Shown here: positions 32,808 through 44,602 of the stretch, piece by piece | Numbering within the stretch: the stretch's first letter is position 1 | How the letters are laid out: the number at the start of each line of letters is the position of its first letter | Assembly: GCA_944472155.2 (NCBI GenBank) | Contig: OX235272.1 | Coordinates: 100,322,020 to 100,386,019 of the forward strand | Direction: 5' to 3' | Source: Trichobilharzia szidati | Taxonomy: Eukaryota; Platyhelminthes; Trematoda; Strigeidida; Schistosomatidae | DNA length: 64,000 bases | Notes under the pieces: generated by a model | The model's input: the letters and a program-made list of their open reading frames with translations, nothing else | What the model was told of the DNA's origin: nothing | Database searches by the model: none | Made by a program: the position numbers and the translations under genes

Positions 32808-35295
32808 TTAATCCTTGCAAAATATATCTCTGCAGAGATCTAACTTCTCTTTGAAAGCGTTCACCGATGGAGCTGTTACTACTGAATCAGGTAAGGAGTT
32901 CCAGTCTTTGACTACTCTGTGAGAGAATCTAAATTCTGCACATATTTTAATCGTCCTCGGTTTGAGCATCTTTTTGCGGTGACCCCGTAAATGTATCCTA
33001 GAAGGGGAGAAAAGTTTAGAAAGCTCAGTTCCTAAATCACCCTTAAGTATACGGTATGCTAAAATTAAGTTGCCTCCCTTCCTTCGGTATGATAACGGAA
33101 AGAGATTTAAATGCTCCATCCTCTTATCATAAGGAAGGTGTGAGATACCACTAACTAATTTCGTTCCTACTCTCTGTACTCTTTCCAGGATATGTGCCTC
33201 CTTTTTAAAGCATGGATTCGCAGCCTGTATGCAGTACTCTAGATGAGGCCTGACATATGTTGCGTAGAGTATTTGGAACATGCCCTCATCTAATCGTTTG
33301 AAAGCCCTACGGAGTGCCCATAGCATTCGAAAAGCCTTAGCTGCGGCTGCATTGCAATTTGCAGTTGTTTTCAAATCATTGCTGACAATGATTCCTAGGT
33401 CCTTCTGTCCGTTAACATCAGGTAGTTCTGTGTCCCCTAGGGAGTACGACGTATAAGACTTCTGTCTTCTATCCATTAGGTAATCCCTAAACCACTCACA
33501 TAGGCATTGGTCTAGTCCGAAACCTTTAAGTTTACTAAGGAGACCTAAGTGGGATACTTTGTCGAATGCCTTGCTAAGATCAATAAAAACCACGTCTAAC
33601 AGAAGGTTTTTATCTCTGGCCTCGACCCAGTCTTCCCTAGCTAACAGTAAGTTTGTCAAGCAGGATCGTCCTGGTCGGAATCCATGCTGTTCAACTGGCA
33701 GTAAGCCATGTGTTTCAACATAAGCTAATAGCCCATCCCTTATAATAGTTTCCATTACCTTTGCTATAATGCATGTCAGACTTACCGGCCTGTAGTTAGA
33801 TACCAATTGCCTGTCCCCCTCTTTGAATATAGGGCTTATAATGGCATCCTTCCAGTCCCTGGGCAGCTTAGCCTGGGTCAGTGACATTTGGAAAATCTCC
33901 GCAAGCGGAATATATACTATATCCGCCGAGGAAATTAACAGTTTAGGGTGAAGTCCATCAGGCCCAGGTGATTTACCTGGCTTCAGTTTAGACAGTAGTT
34001 TGAGGACTTCTGTGTGCTCTACCACAACTGAGGGCATATGAGTGGCGATGGCAGTGACTTCACCATATCCCTGGGTGGTACTGTCAGACGAGAAGACGTC
34101 ACAGAAGTATTCAGAGAGGTTTTCAGGCTTTCCTTCGTCTGACTCAGCCGTTTCTCCACTAATGCTTATGAGTGACGGTATACCATTGCTAGTTTTGATC
34201 CTAAGTTTAATATACGAGAAGAGCCTTTTTGGGTAGTGAACGCTATCTAGTACAAGCCGTCTCTCATATTCTATACAACTCTTGTCAATCGCATACTTAC
34301 AGAGATTTCGAATTTTGCGGTAGTCTTTCTGGAAACTTTCCCTTCCTGTCATAATAAATTGGTCCCATAAGTTCTTTCGCCATCTTAATAGCCTCCTTAT
34401 TTCACTAGTAATCCAAGGTGGCTTGTGCGATAGCTTTCGAGGAGTGTAACAAGGTATAAAAGGTGAAGTGACACAATCTAGAGTATTTCTAAATCCTACC
34501 CAAGCTTCCTCGACAGTCCGACTTGCATCTACTGACCAGTCAACTGCAGTTGCTGCGTTGCGGATTCCTTGTATATCCGCTTTCCAAATGTTTGGACGAG
34601 CAGATTTTGACCTGTGTATGAGAGAATGAATCTTAAACGTAAAAGTAATGACTATGTGGTCACTGCTGCCAAGCGGCGGAAGGCACCTAATGTCACCAAC
34701 GTCCTCCTTCTGGTGTGTTAATACAAAGCCTAGAGTAGATGGATCATGTTCCGGGTGATACCGTGTTGGTGCATGCATATGTTGCACGAGTTCACATTCA
34801 AGCACTGTCAGTGTGAACTCCCTATTGAAACAGGTATACAAACTAGTGGAGTTTAATTCCCCCCCAGTTAATGTGTGGAGCATTAATGTTGCCAACAACC
34901 ATACACCTATTTCTACTACCCCACGCCCTCAAGTGATTTAGAACGAAGTCATCAGCTTGACTATCAAGACTTCTGTAAATAACTCCGAACGTCAAAGTGC
35001 CTTTGTTCAAGTTAATGACGCAACTTGCGGCTCCACTGGTGCCGCTGTCATGAGCTTCTGACAACGTTGACCTAATCCCTATGTCATCGCGGATGTATAG
35101 AGCAGCCCCGCCATCTTTCCGACTACTTACTATGTCTGCTCGAATGCAGATGTACCCAGGTATGAGGGGAGTTAAGTCTACACCTACTAACAACCATGTC
35201 TCAGTGATAGCAATCACATCAGGTTGTAGTCTTTCAGATAATTCTCCTAATTTCGCGAGCTTATTCCTAAGACTACATGCGTTCGTATAGCACAC
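32808..35295 (-). pseudogene. Element E ORF2: EN-RT with missing catalytic core
   Basis: The EN domain starts YTNACSLRNKLAKLGELSE, with ITETWL, VIYRS and VVGNINAPHINWG. It shifts frame at a run of seven C (34859-34865), then continues with LGSSDHIVI. The RT has SPGPDGLHPKLL, VSNYRPVSLTCIIAKVMETI, EQHGFRPGRSC and VVFIDLSKAFDKVSH (motif A), then DYLMDRRQ jumps at about 33455 directly to SYTSYSLGD ... KDLGIIVSNDLK. Motif B (GVPQGS-type) and motif C (FADD) are absent, so about 100 or more residues have been lost in frame. The remaining C-terminal domain (YVRPHLEYC, RRKGGNLILAYRIL, FSHRVVKDWNSLP) is open to the stop. It cannot encode an active RT. Confidence 0.9.
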
Positions 35296-35309
35296 CGAGA
35301 CACCTACGT

Positions 35310-36388
35310 GTTCATCCGGCTTATGAAGAGAGGTCTCGGCAGCATCGGTTTCCGAGACCTCACCACCCGAAAACCCAGTATCTTGAGGTCTTCTTCACCT
35401 TTCTCTAGCCTGGCCTTTAGTTCAGCCACGACTTCTCTTCTTTTGATTCTATCTTCTAAAGGCCAATCAGGCCTTATTTTTAAACTTTTATTGTTGAGGA
35501 TGGTGCTTCTCTCTGTTTCGTTCCCTAAAACTATCTTAAGTAGTCATCGAGAAGTTTCCGTAGCATTAGGGTTTCGTTTTCCGATCCTGATGGCTTTTCT
35601 TACGTGAACTCCAATTGATTTTTTCGGGAAGTATTTCCCGGATTATGGAGCTAACCGCCTTCAGATCGTCTGCATGTCGGGCAGCTGGATCTGTGCTCTT
35701 AGATTCCTCCAAATTCCAGATGATAACACTGTAACTAGAGTCCGTGGGTTTCTGAGTTTGGCTGGTATTAACAGCCGTCGAGACCTTGTTGGTGAACTCG
35801 GTTGCTGATTCTTTCCTACGTTTATTTTGCTTTTTACCTATCGGTACTAACCAAGTGGAGTCAGTTTCTTCCACTTTATTTTCGCCGCGACTAGAGGCCA
35901 TTCGTGCACTAGACACGCTGCGCTTTGGGGTGGCCATTTCACAGGCTGGTGTTGCCATGCTGGCACTACTTGTCCTTTTAGATTTCCTTTGTCGTTTGCT
36001 CTTTGTCGCAACAGATATTTGGGCACTCTGTGCCTCTTTTGCCTCTGGAGCTCCAGGTGGCGATACACCTTCAGTTTTAAAATTATGTCCTGAACCGCCA
36101 TTTTTGGTTAGGATTTCTGGTACAGGCTTTTCGATTTTGTTTCTTGGACATCAGAAGTCCCACTGCCTCTTGGATGAGGACATCCAACGGGTTACTGCAA
36201 AATTTGCACAGCCATGGAGATGATGGCTTGCAACATCTCTTATAGGCTACTGGTGATAAACCAGTGCAAACCTTGTGGAACCATAGGCTGCAGTTGTCGC
36301 ACTGCATACCATCATCCACCGGAAAGTGGCAGTCCGGTCGTCCACAATTGTTATTCGGACCCATAGCGCTAATTTGTTTCAACAACAC
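35310..36388 (-). pseudogene. Element E ORF1 with PHD-type zinc finger (frameshifted)
   Basis: Starts MLLKQISAMGPNNNCGRPDC. Cys/His spacing CGRPDCHF, CDNCSLWFHKVC, WLCKFC is a PHD finger (residues about 15-65). A frameshift near 36085 separates it from a basic Ser/Thr/Lys-rich region (KSKRQRKSKRTSSASMATPA) and a segment with SYSVIIWNLEESKSTDPAAR. A C-terminal LEDRIKRREVVAELKARLEK near 35440 ends close to the start of ORF2. Role inferred: RNA-binding ORF1 protein. Confidence 0.75.
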
Positions 36389-36884
36389 AAATATATGTAC
36401 GTGAAAACAGTGAGGTTAATACCAACCAAATACACAAATATATATATGTGAAAAAAGCGTAAATACCAAACAAGACACAAACTGCGAATAATATGAACAA
36501 AAAATCAACTAAATAAATCAGTTAAAGTGAACTAAAAAGCTTCTGATGTGGTTTAAACAACAAAAGCAGAATTTACTTCACAACGTAAAAATGTCACTTT
36601 CCTTTTTCAAATAGAATTTTTCAGAACGACTCTACCTTGTCTCCGTAAACGACAAGTAGTCTGAAATAATTCTCTTAAATCTTTATACTGAAGCACTCTC
36701 CATTTTAACCTCACCTAGTTTATTAGCTTGCTAGTTTTCTACCCAGTCCCAAGCCCGGGTAAAGAGGGAGGGTTAAGTACGGGGATATCTATCCCAAAAC
36801 CACAATAGCTACCAAACTCCTAGAGAAGCCTCAACACACACACGAAATGTTAGAAATGCAAAAAAATGACAAACAAACATACTG

Positions 36885-39800
36885 TTCACCACCACCTTGC
36901 GAAATGACGCAGGAGAGTGAAAGCCTCCGGGAAGCCGGTTAGCCAATGTGTCTTCTCTCTATGAAAGCAAGAACAAGCATGGATACGTGGAATTTCGGTG
37001 AACGAAGCTGTCAAGGCCACCCAGGTAGCGGAATAAAAGCGAATATATGGCATAGAAGTGCTAAGTGCATGCCAGAGCAGGTGAAATGGATGTGGATTAT
37101 CCAAATTGTCAACTGAAGAGTCACTAATCTACTCAGGTCACCCAGACGACAACCACTAGCAAACTGAGGCAGTGAGTGGCCATCACGATGTCGCCAGTGG
37201 CAGCCAAATCTCTAATGCAGTGGGAACCAATTTCATCCAGGATCATGGCAGAAAGATTCAACTCAAAAGTAAGGAAGGTAACAATTATCCAATGCTATTT
37301 ACAACGCGTAACAAGAAGAGAAGAATGAATTTTAGTCACAAATACAAACAGTAATGGACAACGTCCCAAACGGTGACATCAAAATCCTCGTGGGTGATAC
37401 GAATGCCAGCTGAACCGGCAGCAGATAATACAGGAAGAGAACTCATCATGGGTCGAGAGGCTGTGGCTCCAACAAATGAATGAGAACGGAGAATTATTCA
37501 CAGACTTCTGAGCTTTATTTATTTATTTTTATTTTTGATTACAGCTTGATGCCACACCGTATTTTCAGTACAAGTATGGAATTTTCAGCATGGATATCGG
37601 TAGCCCAAATTTTGCAGGCCGACCATAGATATCGGGTGTGCGTCGGCAGGGGATCGAACCCCGCACCATGTGCATGGTCGCCGAGAGTCCTAACCACTGT
37701 GCCACCGACGCACAGTCGTCGGAGGGAGCATATACAAGCACAAGGATATAGATGAAGCAACATGGATGTCACCTGAAAGACACACCACAAACCAGATCAG
37801 TTGTGTTTTGCTTTGCCTTTGGTCTACGCAAGACGAATACCATAGAAGTTGTGGGTCAGTATACTTCGTACTATCCGTCAACGTCAATATCCTCAGCCTC
37901 TGAAACTTCATCTCAATGTAGCTCAAGGAAGTGGAGACGCAGCCAATCTACTGGACACGAAGTCGAGAAGGGGAGCAGATGTGTGCTCAGACCATCATCT
38001 AGTTCAAGGAGGCTTCAAGATGAGGCTGAAATCTCTGAAAACAGCTGGAGACAGAATGCAACATTCAGAAACCGAAGGATAAAACTACAAGGGACACTTT
38101 CAACACAGGTATCAGAGCAAAGTTGGAGACACCACGTAGCATTACTGAGGAGACCTGAGTGGAAGAACATTGGAACTCTCTGAAGGCAATATTCAAGGAA
38201 ACGTGTACAACTGTTCTAGGAAGAAGGAAGAGACGCGAAAAATAATGGCTCTCAACAGATACCTGGGAGCTAATCGAGAAGAGGAGGATGGTGAAAGAGA
38301 AGATGACTCAATGCAAAGATGGGCAACACAAGGAGGAGCTAAGTTCAATGTACAATGCACTGAATAAAGAGTGAAGTGAAGAAGAGTGCTAGAAAAGACA
38401 AGCGACAATTCCGCGACAAACTGGCAGCTGAAGCAGAGCAGGCAAGTCGCAGGCGAAACAGACCTCAGGAAATTATATCAGATAACCCCGTCTCTATCCG
38501 GGAGGAGATAAACACAGAGGAAACTAGTGAAAGATAGTGGAAGGAGTTTGATTAGGATAGAGGAGAAACAAATAAAACAATGGGCTGATCACTTCAGGGG
38601 ACTTTTGAATCGACCATCACTTGCAACTCGCCCAGAAATACACCACCACAAAGAGCACGCATATAACCGCCGGCCAGTGAACAATAATCCTAACACAAAA
38701 GTAGAAATCTTGGATGCAATCAAGTTACTGAAGGCCGGGAATACAGAAGGACCAGACGGAATCCCCACCACCACAAAGAAAGCACTGAAAACGGATCCAG
38801 AGACTGCGGCGGATGTGCTCACGCCATTTTTGCAAAAGGTTTGGGAAGAAGGAAAGGTCCCTACTGATTGGAAGAACGACTACCTCATCAAACTGCCAAA
38901 GAAGGGTGAATTAAGCCCCTCCAAGAGCTGGAGTGGAATAATGCTCTTGTCCACGCCAAGTGAAATGTAAAGTCACGTCATCCCGGAGCGAATAAAAGAC
39001 GCATTGGATGCAGAACTCCGCCAAGCCGGAACAAGCTGGATTCAGGAAAGACGAATCATGTGCTGATCAGATTGCAACTCCACGCATCATCGTCGAACAA
39101 AGCATAGAATGGCAGTCGAACCTCTAACTCAACTTCATTGACGTCGTACTGGCCGTCGACAGACAACGTTGACCGAGAAGTAATTTGGAAACTACTTCAA
39201 CACTATGGAGTACCTCAAGTCCTTATCAGCCTCATTCAACAGCTATATGACAATGCCACGTGTCGGGTGATCCACAACGGAAAACTCAGCGAGACGTCCG
39301 ATGTGCATACTGAAGTAAGATGAGGCTGCCTGTAATCACCGATGATATTCTTAATTGTGGTGGATTGGATTATGCGACGGACTGTGGGGAGCGAGGAGTT
39401 AGGAATACGCTGGACGACCGATAAGAAGACTTTAGAAGATCTGGATTTCGCAGATGATATATGCCTAATGTCGCACAAACTCGAAGACTTGAAGGCAGGC
39501 GAGAAACAACCAACTGGCTGAAGAAGCAGGCGATGAAGACAGGACTCCAGGTAAACACAAAGAAGACGCAGGTGATGAAGATAACCGACCAACAGCAACA
39601 ACAACCAGCACCAATCGCCATTAACGGGAATGATTTAAAAGAGATTGGCTCCTTAACTTATCTGGGAAGCATCGTTTCAACTACAGGCAGTCAGAACGGA
39701 TGAAGATATCAAATTCAGAATCGTAAAGGTAAGATACGCCTTCATCAACCTGAAACCAATTTGGAAATCTTCTGCACTCACTCAGACAGCATAAACAACA

Positions 39801-40268
39801 AAATTCGGATTCTGTTCAGCACAAATGTCAAGTCAGTCAGTCAGCTCTTCTATACAGGTCAAAAACTTGCACTGCGTGTCACGAAGACGATTTCCAAGAA
39901 GCCACTGAAGACTTTTATCAACAGCTGCTCACTTCGCTGGCTGGCTGGCTGGTTCCATACTGAAGACCGAATCGCCCGGCCGGTCAGCCGGCCAGAAACA
40001 ACTAGCAACAAGAAACTCTGGCTGGGAACGAACCAACAGGTGAGAGCCGATTGCTCAACAAGTATGTAGGAGAAAATGGAGATGGATTGATCAGACATAC
40101 GATGAGGAAATCGTCGAATGACATCGCGTGCATTGCAGGCCATCGCTGTAGTTGAATCCCAATAATGGAATGGGAAGCGATGAGTGGGTTGTCGGTGCGA
40201 AGGCGACATGGAGGAGATCGTAAGTTGGGTAGGAGGAGGGGGAGAGGAAAGAATATAGTCACACGTGG
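36885..40268 (+). mobile_element. RTE-group LINE, family B copy 4 (longest copy, 3' end lost)
   Basis: Endonuclease remnants: GIEVLSACQSRW near 37050, then ILVGDTNAS near 37390. After an inserted SINE: VGGSIYKHKDIDEATWMSPE near 37715. The RT follows: LNRPSLATRPEIHHHKEH, EGPDGIPTTTKKAL, VPTDWKNDYLIKLPKKGELS, then stop-filled palm remnants with DLDFADDI at 39442-39465. It ends at CACGTGGA (40268), joined to a family C fragment without the normal B 3' terminus. Many stops. Confidence 0.85.
37520..37713 (-). mobile_element. tRNA-derived SINE (Sm-alpha-like) inserted in family B endonuclease
   Basis: On the - strand, 37713-37638 is a 76-nt tRNA-like head: a 9-bp terminal stem GTGCGTCGG / CCGACGCAC (37705-37713 and 37638-37646), A-box TGGCACAGTGGTTAGGACTC and B-box GGTTCGATCCC. 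The body (CCGATATC, GGTCGGCCTGCAAAATTTGG, AAAATTCCATACTTGTACTG) runs to a TAAA-rich 3' end near 37510-37525. Copies occur at 31910-32060 and 63494-63690. The name Sm-alpha-like is from general resemblance to the schistosome tRNA-derived SINE. No hammerhead core was seen in it. Confidence 0.82.
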
Positions 40269-41497
40269 ATCCCAATGTCAAATATACGGACTATGTAACT
40301 ATTTCAATATCTGTTAACTTCCAGCTAGACTGTGCTAAGATGAACAGCTTTCTATCAGGAGTCAGCAAATGGTCTTTGTCTAATGGTCCTAAACCAAATC
40401 CTTCCAAATGTCAAACTGTTAATTTCAGTTTCCGATGTAAAAGAAGGTTAAATGAAGCTTTTAGTTCCTATGACTATGGGAAAATTGATGATATTGATAT
40501 AGAAATCAAGTCTGAAGTTAAGTGCCTCGGATTAATTCTTTCTTATCATCTATCCTGGTACTCCCACATCTTAGCGGTTTCTAAAAGGGTATTTTGTCTG
40601 ACTTTTTACAGTAAGAAGTTAAGGCACTCGGGTATATCTCAACGCCTCTTCTTACAGTTTGTCAATTCGTGCATCTCACCTACTCCTCTCTTCTATTCAC
40701 CCTCATTATTTCCTGCGTTGCTTAAAAAGGACTATGTCAAACTGTGTAGGACTCTGAAGACTGACATTATGGCGAGTGGTGGCTTCCCTTTGGGCCATAT
40801 CGTTGACATCATCATTGATAACGATTTGATTTCATGCGACAAATTTGCTATAGGGGTTTTGTCAGACTGGAAATATTCTCTTTATCCGCGGCTTTCACCT
40901 TGTGTCTCCTCAGGTATAACAAGAAGTCGTTGCAAAAGAATTTATGCACACACATCAAAGTATGAAAATTCCAAGATACTGTATTTGGTGGCACGTATTT
41001 TATGTGATGAAAATAGTGTCAAGAAAGAACCAACTAACCTTCTTTCCACCAGTAAATAAACAATTTTCTCCATCCTTATTCCACCAAGCTTTACTGTCTT
41101 TATTCTTCTCATATTTACAATTCTCTTACTTTTTGTTTATTTCCTCAAGTGTAAACATCGCTTAAGCACTGCAATAATAACTGTTATTTTTTGTTTTCCT
41201 TTCACTATGCTATATCAAGAGAACAATAGATTTAGTACTCTATAACATGCTAAAATTTCCGTACTGTATCGTTAATACCGTTTGAAACGAACTCACTGTT
41301 GTTATCATTGTTAGAGTTATTATTCTCATTTTATACTTTGCACAGTTCTGATATTATTCCTACTGTGAATGTGGACAAATTCCTGTGGTCAATTTTATTT
41401 ATATTTTGAGTATATTAGATGCAATATTGTGACAAATGCTGAGAATTTCACTCTGTATTATAAGTACTGTTTTTGAAATAAAGCGGATTATTATTAA
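40268..41497 (+). mobile_element. Non-LTR LINE, family C, 3' half (left arm)
   Basis: Begins inside the RT at DPNVKYTDYVTIS (a decayed YADD motif C), joined to family B, and continues through FLSGVSKWSLSNGPKPNPSK, VKCLGLILSYHLSW and FPALLKKDYVKL to a stop at about 41059. The 3' UTR ends with AATAAAGCGG and ATTATTATTAA at 41497. The 264-residue C-terminal frame is open but has lost the catalytic ADD. Jockey/CR1-group assignment is by motif style. The RT fingers of the same family lie at 59461-60055. Confidence 0.75.
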
Positions 41498-41666
41498 GGT
41501 AGGATATCCACCTGGCAACGTTAGGCGACATAGGATCAGGTTGTAGAAGATCTAATTGTTTCGAAGCGGAAAGTTGGCATCTGTCCATGTTAACTTTAAT
41601 CTTTAGGTTAAGATACATGATATGGTGTAGACTTTCTGGCTGCGATCCTCGGGTTGATAGCATTAG

Positions 41667-41942
41667 TTAGTGACTGAAGGTGTTACCACTCACGGATTGT
41701 ACGGATATAACATGTATTCCTTATGAATGGTTCTTTTCAAACCTTGCCTTGTGAATTTCAGCAGTCGCTGTACTGTTACCAATTCCATTTCTTTTGTTTC
41801 AACCTGGAGCGTAGTTCTCATGTTTTCGCTACGTTTCTTGGCATTTACGCAGTTTAAGCTTTTGTGGCAATCTTATTTTCACGCGGAAATCTTCATATTT
41901 TCCCCAATTCCATTTCCCATTAATTAGTGACTGAAGGTGTTA
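41667..41942. mobile_element. 238-bp insertion with 19-bp target duplication (left arm)
   Basis: TTAGTGACTGAAGGTGTTA occurs at 41667-41685 and 41924-41942, enclosing 41686-41923. The insert contains a 146-bp block (41761-41906) that recurs at 42937-43082. No RNA polymerase III boxes or coding signature recognised. It is probably a short retroelement of unknown class. Confidence 0.7.
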
Positions 41943-41999
41943 ATGCTGAAGGATAATACGATGTGTGTTATGCTTAAACGTCGATATGCGTTCTTCCAC

Positions 42000-42936
42000 T
42001 AGAAGTTAATCTACATTAGCAGGAACTAATGAAAATAAAAATAAGTACAAGCTTTATTATATTGAATATTGTTTGTCATCTGTTTCACCGTTCAAGTTTG
42101 TTTGCTTGAACTTCCAGTTGACAAAATACCCTTCTGTTCAGTGGGTATATGCGTATTGCTTGAAATCACTCCTTTTGTTCTTTTAGTGACATGCAGCTGT
42201 CTTTATATCCTCCTGTTTATACTTCTGCACCTCCCAAAATCAAATACAAATCATTCCTAGTTTCTCACACATTCAAGATAAAACATCATAGAGAATGGCA
42301 ACAAGCCCCGGAATGTACACAAATAAACGACTATGACCCACTTATAATAATAATAATAATATAAACTTCATATAAACGGGTGAGCTTGCAAGAAATGCAT
42401 GCCACTTTTACAGGCACGATCAGTTATGTTATAAATTACAATCCTGACGTGTCATAAATTAATACTTTTTCAAAAGTTTAAATTGTTCAATTATTGTACA
42501 AGCAATCAGAACAGGTTCTTACAAATGTTAAATTGTAAACCGTTTACTACGGCCACCATCAAAGTTGAGCGACAACTCAAACTTCGTTCTGTTTCGCGCT
42601 GATAGTTATGATCAACCACTGAACAGCGTATATCTGGGTGAGTGCTATGCCGCCACGTGATTGAACGCTATTTCAGGAAGAGAAGAAAATCCTGCGCAGC
42701 TGCAAAATGGTATGAAATGCAATTGTGAATAATACATTATTGGAAGTATATTTACAAGATAAGTACAAAAGGAAGCTATAGAGTACTTGAAATGATAGTA
42801 CACACTTGCAATTTGTGATGCTAGCCATAATGGTCTTACCGTGGAAAGCTATGACATTTCCGATGAAAATATAGTTATTCTCAAACATGGGTGTTGTTAT
42901 GTTTTTTCTTCATCAGAGCGACCGGACTTTATGCGA
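42000..42936. other. Arm-internal unique sequence, no gene seen
   Basis: Present in both arms (mirror 55120-56056). Contains an ATA trinucleotide run near 42346-42362. No coding signal recognised. Confidence 0.4.
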
Positions 42937-43082
42937 GCAGTCGCTGTACTGGTGCCAATTTCACTTCTTTTGTTTCAACCTGGAGCGTAGTTCTCATGTT
43001 TTCGCTACGTTTCTTGGCATTTACGCAGTTTAAGCTTTTGTGGCAATCTTATGTTCACGCGGAAATCTTCATATTTTCCCCA
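42937..43082. repeat. 146-bp repeat, second copy in left arm
   Basis: Matches 41761-41906 with about ten differences (GCAGTCGCTGTACT ... ATATTTTCCCC). Mirror copies lie at 54974-55119 and 56150-56295. Confidence 0.8.
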
Positions 43083-43154
43083 TTTTGCTTTCCTTATTTT
43101 ATTTGTGCCTGATTCTTTCCGCCAGACGGGTATATTCTCTGCATTTATATTATA

Positions 43155-44602
43155 TATTATATAAAAAAGTGTCAGATCACTACTAGAATATTGTCCATTT
43201 ATTCTCAGCAGCACTCGCGTAAGTGACAAGCTTAAAATAGAAAGTGTCCAACGATACTTCACGTCTAAACTTCTAGGATTTGACTGCGAAAAGGACTGCA
43301 CATCAAGGTGTATAACTCTAGGTATCGACCCACTCTGGATGAGACGACTCAGCATTAACCTAACATTCTTCTTTAAAGTCTTTCATAAAATATCATTCTC
43401 AGACAGCAAGGAGATACAGTTTTCACCGGAAGGCTCTTACAACCTTCGTTACCGAACGTGCACAGTATCTAGGAGAAACTGTAAGACAGCACTCCGTGCA
43501 AACTTCTTCATAGCCATGTATTCTAAGATCTGAAACAGTTTACCCCTAGAAATAAGGACCTGTCACTCTATTATAACCTTCAAACGCTTGGTATATAAAC
43601 TGTTTCATCCCAATGACTATGCCAATCAGACCGCACCCCTTATTTCTAAAACACATCAGCTATTAGAACACTATAACGCCTAGACTCATTACTAAATATT
43701 ATGACACTAAATAAACTCTAAGACTTCGCAAAAATACATGAAAACACAACTAGAATATAGGAAATGTTTACTATACGGTTATATGTATTTATAAACATTT
43801 ATATATGCATAAAAACATTAATGTTCTTTTCATGTTCACATACTTTCTCTTTCTGGGATTCTGTTGCTGAGTCTACACTTCTATATACCTCCTGGACGAA
43901 GTCGAAAAACCCTACATTTAAACTGAAATGACCATTTAAGTAAATTCACACTCAAATTCCATGAACGATCCGATGCTACCATTTGAAAACGCTGGCCAAC
44001 ATTCTGTACAAGGAGTATTCTTGATCTGAAATGAAGAAGTAACTGGTTTTCAAACAGTTTTCAATGTATTACTCAACTTACGTGTACAGTCTGTCATGCT
44101 GACACAAATGGCGCCAATGGATAGTTCTGGAATCGACCTCAGCCCCATTCCATGCAGTAAAACAATCTAACATGACCTTATCTAGTTTTCGTATCCACGA
44201 CTAAATTTCTTTCCTATTATAAAACTACGATCAGACTGCTGAAAAAATGGAATAAATACATCACTGACCTCAAAATAATACATCAATTAACTTTAACTCA
44301 AGGATGCTGTTCACAACAAAGTTATGTAGGAGAATTGACTTCAAGCTTTATTTTTCCCAGATATTTGTATTACATTCATCTGATGTCTGGGTGTTTTGGT
44401 AATGCGAAGACAATATTTCTACATCTCTTTATGTGTTACACAGACAGACTATTTGGGAGACTGTTCCGACTGACTCTATTGTCAGAAAGAACAACCGAAC
44501 TGTACATTCAGCATACATCGAAATATTTGTAATCTATGTAATGACTTATCCATGCCTATACAATTGGTATGTTCCTGCATAAACAGGAATAAATATATAT
44601 TA
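43155..44602 (+). mobile_element. Jockey/CR1-group LINE, family D copy 1 (3' end)
   Basis: Matches 46785-48172. Encodes SLLEYCPFILSSTRVSDKLK, IESVQRYFTSKLLGFDC and MRRLSINLTFFFKVFHKISF, then a TGA in place of the Trp codon of W-NSLPLEIR (43531-43533). The 3' UTR ends CAGGAATAAATATATATT at about 44602. The inverted-duplication boundary (44392) cuts through its 3' UTR. Confidence 0.82.

Larger units (their letters stand above)
32366..36740 (-). mobile_element. CR1-group LINE (element E), near full length
   Basis: A - strand two-ORF non-LTR element. The 3' end near 32366 has a tail of short ATCC/AAACC-type repeats. ORF2 (endonuclease-RT) is 35295-32808 and ORF1 36388-about 35310. The 5' boundary is estimated, not defined. 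The RT is QHGF/FDKVSH type, characteristic of the CR1/Jockey group, and ORF1 carries a PHD-like zinc finger as in some CR1-type elements. No target duplication was located. Confidence 0.85.
38591..44392 (+). repeat. Large inverted duplication, left arm
   Basis: The reverse complement of 53664-59460. Boundaries: the outer edge is ACTTCAGGGG (38591-38600 against 59451-59460). The inner edge is ...TGTCTGGGT at 44392 against 53664. Inner positions pair at a constant sum of 98056. Contents in order: family B 3' part, family C 3' half, the 238-bp TSD-flanked insert, unknown sequence, family D 3' end. Confidence 0.93.

Noticed and set aside
37520..37713. Hammerhead ribozyme in the Sm-alpha-like SINE, as known for that schistosome family
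   Set aside because: No CTGATGA...GAAA core was found in any of the three copies in this window.
41727..43112. Similar 66- and 73-residue frames (SFVSTWSVVLMFSLRFLAFT) in both arms
   Set aside because: They arise from the 146-bp repeat block; no start context, domain or codon evidence for a protein.
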